From contig CANLMQ010000042.1 of the NCBI GenBank assembly GCA_947492175.1, positions 1-48,561 of the forward strand: a stretch of 48,561 bases of DNA, in the 5' to 3' direction. The position numbers and the translations under genes were made by a program. The notes beneath the pieces are model-generated. The model saw only the letters and a list, made by a program, of their open reading frames with translations, did not search any database and was not told the origin of the DNA. Positions 1-6,802 of this stretch are shown here, one piece after another. Source of the stretch: an uncultured Draconibacterium sp. Its GTDB lineage: Bacteria > Bacteroidota > Bacteroidia > Bacteroidales > Prolixibacteraceae. The stretch's first letter is position 1. Every line of letters starts with the position of its first letter.

Positions 1-4
1 GTCA

Positions 5-28
5 CCTTTAAGATACAAATCTTAAAGG
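5..28. repeat. AT-rich hairpin at window edge
   Basis: A perfect 10-bp inverted repeat (cctttaagat / atcttaaagg) surrounds a 4-nt loop. It is probably part of the 3' end of a gene lying outside the window. No coding assignment is possible. Confidence 0.5.
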
Positions 29-42
29 GACAATAAAAACAA

Positions 43-73
43 AGGCTGTCCAATTTTACTTTTTGGACAGCCT
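43..73 (-). terminator. rho-independent terminator (strong 11-bp stem)
   Basis: The stem aggctgtccaa (43-53) pairs perfectly with 63-73. Read on the minus strand, the hairpin is followed by a T-rich run (tttgttttta). It would end a minus-strand transcript coming from the right or insulate the accessory cassette. The stretch 74-387 holds no convincing gene: the open frame at 213-458 on the minus strand is hydrophobic low-complexity sequence without family signal. Confidence 0.5.
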
Positions 74-387
74 CTGAATCAGGGGAAATACAACCACTCC
101 TTTACCCCAATAATAATTTTGTTTTAACATAAGTTCTCAGTAAGTTTACAACAACTGAAAACCGGTGACACCCAAAGAGAAGATTCACGAGCAGTTGAGC
201 CACCCCAGGATTTCAAAAGTACAATAGCTGTATAGCTGTTTGTAGTAATGATGATTGAAAAGTTATTGCTAAAAGCGAGATAACAATGAGTGATGATATG
301 CAATAGTTATCTGCAAGGCTTAAAAACAAAAATGAATAGAATAAAATGTTTGCCAGAATAATAAATAGAAAGCCAACGTACATTGTA

Positions 388-409
388 CACATTTGCAAAC
401 CGCACAAGC
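388..409 (+). repeat. left flanking direct repeat of the defence cassette
   Basis: The 22-mer beginning cacatttg and ending cgcacaagc recurs at 4461-4482 with 3 mismatches, directly after the last gene of the six-gene cassette. Upstream of both copies lies attgta, and downstream of both lie tccttccca and attccaa words, so the flanks are related beyond the 22-mer. The copies are about 4.07 kb apart. This suggests a recombination or insertion boundary. Confidence 0.6.
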
Positions 410-471
410 TAACGCTGAACTCAGAATTTGCAAAAAAGTGCAATTTATTCCTTCCCACAATCTAATTCCAA

Positions 472-1473
472 ATGATAAAACCTAAAGAAGAAATATTCCA
501 ATACTACTTTTACTTTATTCAGGAAAGAATGAATATTTTCTGGAACAAGTATAATAATATTCAACCATGGACTACTGACGAGATACTGAGTGTTCATAAG
601 TTTACGAATGTGTATCGTGCTATGGATAGAGTAAGTCAATACCTAATTCGTAATGTTATATACAACGAAAATTCTTTTTCAGATGAAGATATATTGTTAA
701 GAATAGTTGTCTTTAAGATTTTCAACAAACCTGACACATGGGAGTATTTAGAAAATAGAGTTGGTGCTATTACCCTTACAAACTTTGATTTAAATCGGAT
801 TAATCGAGCATTATTAGAGTTAAAACAAGTTCAACCAATATTCAACAATGCATATATGATGACAGGAACACATTCATTATATAATCATCTAAATTACAAA
901 CATGAGAAATGGCTAGAGATGGTCAAGAATGAATTAATTGGCAAATCTGTTTTGAAAAAAATCATCAACTCGAATTCATTATCTGAAGTTTATGAACTTC
1001 TCAGAAACTGTTCTTTTATCGGTGATTTTTTAGCATACCAATATACTATTGATATGAACTATTCCGCTGTTATTGACTTTAGTGAAAATTCTTTTGTCAA
1101 GGCAGGTATTGGCTCAATTCGAGGAATAAAAAAATGTTTTGAGCCTTTATCTATGAAATACAGCTTTGAAGATGCAATAAAATATACACAACACAATTTT
1201 GAAAAATACCAAGATAAATTTGGATATACCGATTTTAGACCTCTTTTTGGAAGAGTGCCAACACTAATCGACTTACAAAATTGTTTTTGTGAGACAGATA
1301 AATATTTAAGAGTCAAGATCCCAGAACTTCAAGTTGATAATAAACGCATTAAACAAAAATATAAAGAGAGTCCAAAACCACTTGAACTCTTCTTTCCTCC
1401 TAAATGGAATATTAACCCAAAAATATTGACACGATGTATACAGCCGAGTACACAGGAATCAACTCTTTTTTAG
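472..1473 (+). CDS. 5-hmdU DNA kinase helical-domain protein (HMUDK_hel / former aGPT-PPlase family)
   Basis: This 333-aa protein is recognised by the family hallmark PWTTDEILSVHKFTNVYRAM (about residues 32-51), followed by a FIGDFLAYQ element (about 182-190), a GIGSIRGIK turn (about 212-220) and LQNCFCETDKYLR (about 268-280). The family was first predicted to be alpha-glutamyl/putrescinyl-thymine pyrophosphorylases. It is now linked to 5-hydroxymethyluridine DNA kinases that hypermodify thymine in phage DNA. I see no P-loop (GxxxxGKS/T), so this is the helical domain without a kinase domain; what it does alone is unknown. It is the first gene of a six-gene operon, and its last 40 bp overlap the next gene, a thymidylate synthase homologue, which could supply 5-hmdUMP. 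No Shine-Dalgarno sequence is visible. It is much more AT-rich than the genes at 4.7-10 kb. Confidence 0.8.
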   Translation: MIKPKEEIFQYYFYFIQERMNIFWNKYNNIQPWTTDEILSVHKFTNVYRAMDRVSQYLIRNVIYNENSFSDEDILLRIVVFKIFNKPDTWEYLENRVGAITLTNFDLNRINRALLELKQVQPIFNNAYMMTGTHSLYNHLNYKHEKWLEMVKNELIGKSVLKKIINSNSLSEVYELLRNCSFIGDFLAYQYTIDMNYSAVIDFSENSFVKAGIGSIRGIKKCFEPLSMKYSFEDAIKYTQHNFEKYQDKFGYTDFRPLFGRVPTLIDLQNCFCETDKYLRVKIPELQVDNKRIKQKYKESPKPLELFFPPKWNINPKILTRCIQPSTQESTLF

Positions 1474-2465
1474 TTGGCGCTTCGACTCTGCTTTTAAAAG
1501 AGGGAGTCAAAAGAAAAACAAGAGGTAAACTTTGTATTGAATTACCAGAGCCTTTCATGTTTAAAATTACGAATCCGACTAAAAGATTGGTTACCATACC
1601 TGAAAGAAATTGGAATCCTATTTTACCCTTTGCTGAATCATTGTGGTTAGCAACTGGAAATAATGACTTAGAATTTATAGGTCATTATTTGAAAAAAATG
1701 AGAAACTTCTCCGATGATGGTGAATTTCTGCGTGGTGGTTATGGTCCAAGATTAAGAAAATACAATGGTATAAATGATGATTATAAAATCAGGAATCCTT
1801 ATGATATAAATATTGCAAAATTAAATAAATCAGAAGTTGACCAATTTAGTTTCATTTGTAAAAGTTTTGAGAAAGATAAGTTTACAAGACAAGCAATTAT
1901 CAACATTGGAGACCCACCTAAAGATTGTTTTGACAAAGAAGGTAATTTAAAAACAACTAGGGATTTTCCTTGTACAAGACTCCTGCATTTTCAAAAACAG
2001 CCAAAAGCAAACAAACTTAATTTAACTGTTTTCATGAGGTCAAATGACCTTTTATGGGGAGCAAGTGCGGTTAATATTTTCAATTTCACTTTCATGCTTG
2101 AATACTTCTCGCAAATATTAGGGTTAGAAATTGGCGAATATTATCACATAGCAAATAATTTCCATTATTATGAAGAATTTGAAGATATGGTTCAATCCAT
2201 TTCTCAAGTTAAAAATGTAACAGACTCTCAATTTGAGTACTCAAAATCATTTCACAGTTTATCAGAGTTTGACGAGAAAATAAATCTGCTTAAAAGTGAA
2301 GAGGATAAACTAAGGCAAGGCAATTATGCGGATTTAATTGATTTTAAAGATGATTTTTTCAATGACTGGTATAGAACATTTTATGTTTTTAACACACATA
2401 GAAAAGTAATTTTTTCAAATCCAATTCTAAATCAAATATTTAAAAAACTTATGCCTTATGAATGA
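1434..2465 (+). CDS. Thymidylate synthase / nucleotide hydroxymethylase superfamily protein
   Basis: This 343-aa protein carries the thymidylate synthase fold signature. It has PFAESLWLATGN (about 65-76), GGYGPRLR (about 101-108), the nucleophile in DFPC (Cys180), the phosphate-binding RSND (202-205), AVNIFNFTF with Asn214 at the base-recognition position, and YYHIANNFHYYEEF (236-249). Asn at that position is the dUMP-type residue, whereas dCMP hydroxymethylases carry Asp. The likely product is therefore dTMP or 5-hydroxymethyl-dUMP, and the pairing with an HMUDK-type gene favours the latter (inference). The start at 1434 is kept because the N-terminal 60 residues resemble the family; it makes a 40-bp overlap with the upstream gene. 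It overlaps the next gene by 8 bp. It is unlikely to be the housekeeping ThyA, given its divergent length and context. Confidence 0.8.
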   Translation: MYTAEYTGINSFLVGASTLLLKEGVKRKTRGKLCIELPEPFMFKITNPTKRLVTIPERNWNPILPFAESLWLATGNNDLEFIGHYLKKMRNFSDDGEFLRGGYGPRLRKYNGINDDYKIRNPYDINIAKLNKSEVDQFSFICKSFEKDKFTRQAIINIGDPPKDCFDKEGNLKTTRDFPCTRLLHFQKQPKANKLNLTVFMRSNDLLWGASAVNIFNFTFMLEYFSQILGLEIGEYYHIANNFHYYEEFEDMVQSISQVKNVTDSQFEYSKSFHSLSEFDEKINLLKSEEDKLRQGNYADLIDFKDDFFNDWYRTFYVFNTHRKVIFSNPILNQIFKKLMPYE

Positions 2466-2733
2466 AGAAAGTATTAAAGCAATTACAGATGAATTAATAA
2501 TTAAGTTGTTAAAAAAGAACGCAGATTATGGTGGTGCAAGCTTCGATTTAGGACTTAATGGCAACATGGTTCACTTGTGGGATAAAATCAAGCGATATCG
2601 CAACATGGTTGAAACTGGTTCCGAGCCAAATTTTGAAGGCTTAAAAGATACTCTGGAAGACATTATTGGTTATGCAATAATTGGGTTACACATTCTTAAA
2701 GATGAAACAATAAAAGACAAAGTACATGGATAA
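2458..2733 (+). CDS. DUF1599 / nucleotide modification associated domain 1 (Nmad1) protein
   Basis: A 91-aa all-helical protein with the family pattern KNADYGG (about 20-26), WDKIKRYRNM (about 41-50) and GLKDTLEDIIGYAI (about 62-75). DUF1599, renamed Nmad1, recurs in phage and bacterial loci for modified nucleotides. Its Y-G and D-x-x-x-Y residues recall MazG-like nucleotide pyrophosphatases, but a biochemical role has not been established to my knowledge. It overlaps the neighbouring genes by 8 bp on each side, so it is translationally coupled between the thymidylate synthase homologue and the TIR gene. A plausible role is handling or sensing the modified nucleotide (inference). Confidence 0.75.
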   Translation: MNEESIKAITDELIIKLLKKNADYGGASFDLGLNGNMVHLWDKIKRYRNMVETGSEPNFEGLKDTLEDIIGYAIIGLHILKDETIKDKVHG

Positions 2734-3196
2734 GACAAAGAACGTCTTTGTTAGCCATTACAACAAAGACGAAGAAAATATTGGTAAACTAAAAACTCTG
2801 CTTTCAGAAAAAGGATACACCTTAAAGAACTCCTCAATAGATAGCACCAAGCCTAATCGTGCGACAAATCCTGAATACATAAAAAGACTATTACGAATGC
2901 GCATTAATTGGGCTGGAACTTTTGTGTGTTTAATCGGTCCACATACCCATACAAGAGAATGGGTCAATTGGGAAATCGAGCAAGCCAATAAAAAAGGTAA
3001 ACGAATAGTTGGTGTTTTTATAAATGGGGCAAGTGATTCAGATGTCCCTGCAAGTTTTGAAAAATTTGGAGACGCGCTTGTTAGTTGGCGTTCTGAGAAA
3101 ATTATTGGAGCAATTAATGGTAGTATTAATAATTGGGAAACTCCAACAGGAGAACAACGAGCAAGTCATTGGATTACGAATAGAGGAACTTGTTAA
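2726..3196 (+). CDS. TIR-like domain protein (MTH538/DUF1863-type, ThsB-like)
   Basis: A 156-aa single-domain protein. It has a TIR-type first strand and loop VFVSHYNKDEENIGKLKTLL (residues 7-26), a buried strand FVCLIGP (66-72), and REWVNWEIEQA (77-87), where Glu83 or Glu85 is the candidate catalytic or structural acid. The strand RIVGVFI follows (93-99). This matches the small TIR-like family that includes Thoeris ThsB proteins, which make NAD-derived signals or consume NAD. No partner SIR2 or SLOG-type ThsA is present, so this is not a standard Thoeris locus. It overlaps the Nmad1 gene by 8 bp, and its stop abuts the Nmad2 gene region. It is probably the alarm or killing component of the cassette (inference). 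Confidence 0.75.
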   Translation: MDKTKNVFVSHYNKDEENIGKLKTLLSEKGYTLKNSSIDSTKPNRATNPEYIKRLLRMRINWAGTFVCLIGPHTHTREWVNWEIEQANKKGKRIVGVFINGASDSDVPASFEKFGDALVSWRSEKIIGAINGSINNWETPTGEQRASHWITNRGTC

Positions 3197-3205
3197 TTGA
3201 TCGCT

Positions 3206-3817
3206 ATGAATTACTATTCTTATGTTGTTTCTCGTGACTTTGGATTTGCCCCAAACCCATTTGGTAAACATTGTACACTTGCTACGTGCAAACCAATTAT
3301 TCGAAGAAATTCTGGTATTGGAGATTGGATATTTGGGATAACACCCAAGGCTAAAGGTGCTGGAAATAAGTTAGTATTTGGAATGAAAGTTACCCAAAAA
3401 ATAACATTTAACGAATATTGGAACTCTCCATTTTTTCAATATAAAAAACCAGTTTTAAACGGAAGTTTAAAACAAATGTATGGCGACAATATTTACTATA
3501 AAGATGATAATGATGTTTGGTTTCAAGCCGATTCTCATCACAGCAAAGAAAATGGAGAAACAAATTTTGATAATTTGAACAGAGATACTAAAGGACAATT
3601 TGTACTCGTATCAGACCATTTTTTCTATTTCGGAGCAACAAGCGTGGAAATCCCCTATAATCTAAAATCAAAATTTTCAATTGGTATTGGACAAAAGAAA
3701 GTTGAAGAAGAATATGCTATACAAGTAATTGAATGGATAGAAAAAAATTACGAAACAGGATTAATTGACTTACCTAAACTTTTTACGAATTTTCAACGAT
3801 ACGATGGAGTATCATAA
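3206..3817 (+). CDS. Nucleotide modification associated domain 2 (Nmad2) protein
   Basis: A 203-aa protein beginning MNYYSYVVSRDFGFAPNPF, which matches the conserved N-terminus of the Nmad2 family. That match is why the ATG at 3206 was chosen over the TTG at 3197. CTLATCKPIIRR, a GDWIFG turn, and a later QADSHHS segment followed by FFYFGA are also family-like. Nmad2 proteins are predicted nucleotide or base-modification associated proteins of unknown mechanism. The conserved Arg, Asp, His and Cys residues suggest an enzyme or a modified-base binder. The gene starts 9 nt after the TIR gene's stop and overlaps the next gene by 14 bp. Confidence 0.75.
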   Translation: MNYYSYVVSRDFGFAPNPFGKHCTLATCKPIIRRNSGIGDWIFGITPKAKGAGNKLVFGMKVTQKITFNEYWNSPFFQYKKPVLNGSLKQMYGDNIYYKDDNDVWFQADSHHSKENGETNFDNLNRDTKGQFVLVSDHFFYFGATSVEIPYNLKSKFSIGIGQKKVEEEYAIQVIEWIEKNYETGLIDLPKLFTNFQRYDGVS

Positions 3818-4442
3818 AACATCTAACATGGATTTATTTAAACTTTATCTAGACGAAAATTACAATCTAATTGTACAAATATCAATCTGGCTGATTATTC
3901 TTCTTATCTTGATTATTCTTGTTTACTTTTTAGTTCTAAAAAAAGTATACCGCTATAATCTAGTAAAGCTTGATATTAAGCTGGGCAATGTTGGTTCTGC
4001 AGAATTCAGACCAAATAAAACGGATTTACAAATAGCCCATAAAATATGGACAGAACTAATTACAAGAAAAGCAGCAATACCAATTGACAAAGAAAATGAC
4101 ATAATTGAAGAAATATATGATTCATGGTATGCACTTTTTCAAAAAGTTCGAGAATTCATTAGCGAAGTTCCAGCAGAGTTAATTCGTAAAAATAAAAGTA
4201 CAAAAGAGATTATTAGAATAGCAACTCAAACGCTAAATGAAGGTTTACGACCCCATCTTACAATGTGGCAAGCCAGATTTCGAACATGGAGCTCTACCAA
4301 GAAAGAAAAGGCCATGGATAAAACTCCTCAAGAATTTCAAAAAGAATATCCTCAATATAAGGACCTAATTGATGATTTAATGAAAGTAAACACACAGTTA
4401 ATGCAATATGCACAAGAACTAAAAAAAATAATAGATAAATAA
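3804..4442 (+). CDS. single-pass membrane protein of unknown family, end of defence cassette
   Basis: A 212-aa protein with one strong transmembrane helix (about residues 22-45, ISIWLIILLILIILVYFLVL). A cationic juxtamembrane stretch (KKVYRYN) and a roughly 160-residue, mostly helical, charged cytoplasmic region follow. I do not recognise the family. The start at 3804 gives the usual short overlap with the upstream gene; 3765 and 3828 are other in-frame ATGs. A single-pass protein with a soluble helical domain encoded next to a TIR gene fits a membrane-acting effector or a membrane anchor for the complex, but this is inference. It is followed at once by the right flanking repeat. Confidence 0.65.
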   Translation: MEYHKTSNMDLFKLYLDENYNLIVQISIWLIILLILIILVYFLVLKKVYRYNLVKLDIKLGNVGSAEFRPNKTDLQIAHKIWTELITRKAAIPIDKENDIIEEIYDSWYALFQKVREFISEVPAELIRKNKSTKEIIRIATQTLNEGLRPHLTMWQARFRTWSSTKKEKAMDKTPQEFQKEYPQYKDLIDDLMKVNTQLMQYAQELKKIIDK

Positions 4443-4460
4443 GTCCCTCGCTATTGTAGG

Positions 4461-4482
4461 CACATTTGTAATTCGCACAAGC
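4461..4482 (+). repeat. right flanking direct repeat of the defence cassette
   Basis: This is the partner of the repeat at 388-409 (19 of 22 identical), beginning 18 bp after the stop of the last cassette gene. The rest of the interval 4443-4766 holds no gene. Base composition changes from AT-rich to more GC-rich across it. Confidence 0.6.
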
Positions 4483-4766
4483 CTCGTTCCCTCCCAAATC
4501 CTTCCCATTGCAAATCAAAACGTATTCCAAAACACAACTAAATCGCGTACCCAATACTACCCCCAAACGCCATCTTTAAAATCCCATCCCCAAAAAAGGT
4601 ATCCAACATATGTAATAATACATAAGCTTTTTATTGGTTTTTACAGTTGGGAGTTGTAACTTGTAGTATGTTGTTAACGCCTAAGTATCAGTCTTTAATT
4701 AAAAAGTCCCTGTTCCCGGCACAAACAACAAACACAATTAATTATTAACCAATTAAAATTTTAACT

Positions 4767-5510
4767 ATGGCAAGTACGTCAGAAACCGGACACGCAACAA
4801 ATGTTGCCCATTTTAACGATTTAATCTCGTATGTAACAAGCTACGGAAGTGCCTATAATCCGTCGAACGAAGCACTGACTGTTACCGCATTGCAAACCCT
4901 GGCCGCCGGAGCCAACAGTTCTATCGATGCAGTTAACGCAGCAATAGCACAGTATAATACTGCCGTTGCCGCACGCGAAGTGGCTTTCGACCCTTTAAGC
5001 AAAGGGGTAACCCGTATAATGAACTTCCTGAAAGCATCGGGCGTATCGAAGCAGGTATTCGACAGTGTTAACACCGTAGCCCGCAAAATTAAAGGAGTAA
5101 GGGCCTTGGCAAAAGTTACTCCCGAACCCGATGGCACCGACCCCGAAACAACCACCGAAGTAAAGCAGGTGTCGGCATCGCAAATGAGCTACGACAGCCG
5201 TGTGGAGAATTTCGAAAAATTAATTCAGCTGCTGGAGGCTATTCCCGAATATGCCCCCAACGAAGAAGACCTGCAAATTGCCACGCTAACCACGCTTGGC
5301 ACCACGTTAAACGATAAAAACAATGCTGTAATTAATGCCGAGGTTGTGCTTAGCAACGCCCGTATAGAACGAAACCAGATACTGTACACGCCAACCAACG
5401 GCCTGTGCGATATTGCTTTATTCGTAAAAAACTATGTAAAGGCAGTATTTGGCGCAACCAGCCCGCAGTACAAACAAATTAGCAAGCTAAAGTTTACCAA
5501 AGCAAGGTAA
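4767..5510 (+). CDS. helical protein of unknown function with an internal duplication
   Basis: A 247-aa protein without a signal peptide, rich in Ala, Asn, Thr and Val and predicted to be largely helical. Residues about 33-110 (starting near SNEALTVTALQTLAAGANSS) and about 164-245 (starting near NEEDLQIATLTTLGTTLNDK) align with each other. Each has a long helix with a conserved N-x-A-V-x-x-A pattern followed by a compact C-terminal half. The protein is therefore a tandem duplication of a domain of about 80 residues, separated by an acidic Thr/Pro linker (PEPDGTDPETTTE). Similar proteins of unknown function occur in Bacteroidota; no role can be assigned. The gene stands alone after the cassette and is GC-richer than it. 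Confidence 0.75.
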   Translation: MASTSETGHATNVAHFNDLISYVTSYGSAYNPSNEALTVTALQTLAAGANSSIDAVNAAIAQYNTAVAAREVAFDPLSKGVTRIMNFLKASGVSKQVFDSVNTVARKIKGVRALAKVTPEPDGTDPETTTEVKQVSASQMSYDSRVENFEKLIQLLEAIPEYAPNEEDLQIATLTTLGTTLNDKNNAVINAEVVLSNARIERNQILYTPTNGLCDIALFVKNYVKAVFGATSPQYKQISKLKFTKAR

Positions 5511-5688
5511 AGCATACTGTAAAAAAGTAATATTTTGAATTATCAGAATTGTATTGTTCAACAGGGTATCCGGTAAATGCAAAAGAGCATCCGGGTTATA
5601 CAAACAAACAACCTAAACTTTCAGATATAAAGGATGGTTTTAAAAAAGAGCATTCGCACTTTTCAACAAGCCATCCTTATTTATATAA

Positions 5689-6003
5689 TTACCACAGGCA
5701 TTTATAGATAAGCCTCAGGCACTTTTGAAATAAGCTCAGGGCTTTAACAAATAGCGACAGGCATTTATAGATAAAGCTCAGGGTTTTAGCAAATAAGCTC
5801 AGGCACTTTTAGATAAGCCTCAGGCACTTTTGAAATACGCACAGGGCTTTAACAAATAGCGACAGGCATTTATAGATAAAGCTCAGGGTTTTAACAAATG
5901 AACACAGGTATTTATAGATAAGCCACAGGGACTTTTAAAGTAAGCACAGGGTTTTTACAAATTAGCTCAGGCATTTGTAAATAAAGCTCAGGTATTCTAC
6001 AAA
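5689..6003. repeat. 21-bp tandem repeat array, 15 units in perfect register
   Basis: Fifteen consecutive 21-bp units start at 5689 + 21n with no insertion or deletion. The core is nnnnnnCAGGnnTTTnnnnnA, with variants such as taagctcaggcacttttga. More degenerate units can be traced upstream to about 5626. A higher-order repeat of five units (105 bp) is visible: units at 5710, 5752 and neighbours recur at 5815, 5857 and neighbours. The plus strand is closed in all frames. The unit length is two helical turns, so the array presents identical DNA faces. The rest of 5511-6802 contains the two long repeats listed next and no convincing gene. Confidence 0.85.
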
Positions 6004-6006
6004 TAC

Positions 6007-6319
6007 AGACCGGCCTTTTGAAAAATAGTTTTCTTTTTGACGGTCAGTCTTAGTAAGACCGGGAAGCTGAGAACTTTGTTCGAAGATCACCCGGCCGCAC
6101 TTAGGTTGAGCAAGAAAAGGAAGTTGTTTTTCAGGCAGCCTCGACTTTTTTGCTTCGTTTTTGCGTCAAGGCAAAAATGAAGGCTTCCGGCAGGATTGGA
6201 AATAACTCTCCAATTAAAACAATTTGTTTTGGGCTGAAGCCCCTGTACTTACCGGTACAACTAACCCCGGTCTTAAGACTGGGGGTAATCAATGAGAAAC
6301 CATCAGGTATTTTACAAAA
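6007..6319. repeat. 315-bp dispersed-type repeat, copy 1
   Basis: The sequence starting agaccggcc is about 92-95% identical to 6427-6740. It carries an imperfect inverted repeat centred near 6274 (ccccggtcttaagactgggg) and ends with a unit of the 21-bp array (cagg at 6304-6307), so the element sits inside the array. It has no transposase gene. It resembles a non-autonomous or REP-like element (inference). Confidence 0.75.
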
Positions 6320-6426
6320 ACAGACCCTTGCTCTCGAACGAATCCTTTGCATGGTAAATCAGAACTTAATTAGGTTCAGTATTTTCTTTCAAGTCAGTCT
6401 ATAATAATCAGCAAAACATTATTCAA

Positions 6427-6740
6427 AGACCGGCCTTCTGAAAAATAGTTTTCTTTTTGACGGTCAGTCTTAGTAAGACCGGGAAGCTGAGAACTTTGTT
6501 CGAAGATCACCCGGCCGCACTTAGGTTGAGCAAGAAAAGGAAGTTGTTTTTCAGGCAGCCTTGACTTTTTTGCTTCGTTTTTGCGTTAAGGCAAAAATGA
6601 AGGCTTCCGGCAGGATTCGAAATAATTCTCCAATTAAAACAATTTGTTTTAGGCTAAAGCTCCTGTACTTGCCTGTATAACTAACCCCAGGCTTAAGCCT
6701 GGGGTTAATCAATGAAAATAGAATCAGGTATTTTACAAAA
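6427..6740. repeat. 315-bp dispersed-type repeat, copy 2
   Basis: This is the second copy of the element at 6007-6319, offset by 420-421 bp. It contains a perfect 26-bp palindrome at 6682-6707 (taaccccaggctt and its complement), and its 3' end again merges into a 21-bp array unit (tcaggtattttacaaa). Compensatory-looking changes relative to copy 1 in the palindrome (gtcttaagac versus ggcttaagcc) suggest that the fold matters. Confidence 0.75.
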
Positions 6741-6802
6741 GAGGCCCGAATTTCACAATCCGGGCCTACTCTTATCTGCTCACATCCCCTTTTTCATAGT
6801 AC

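Noticed and set aside
213..458. Minus-strand 81-codon open frame in the left intergenic region
   Set aside because: It is low-complexity hydrophobic sequence, lacks any family signal, and overlaps the left direct repeat of the cassette.
955..990. IGKS in the HMUDK-type protein as a P-loop
   Set aside because: No Gly or Ala occurs at the required position before GKS, and the surrounding sequence is helical.
472..4442. Standard Thoeris or BREX-type defence system
   Set aside because: There is a TIR-like protein but no ThsA (SIR2/SLOG), methyltransferase, PglZ or BrxC-type gene.
388..4482. Integron attC sites at the flanking repeats
   Set aside because: I could not find convincing RYYYAAC/GTTRRRY core pairs, and no integrase is present; only the direct-repeat observation is kept.
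5689..6003. CRISPR array
   Set aside because: Units are contiguous 21-mers with no unique spacers, and no cas gene is present.
6131..6404. Open frames on both strands inside the 315-bp repeat
   Set aside because: They lie within a duplicated palindromic element, and the corresponding frames are not kept in the second copy.
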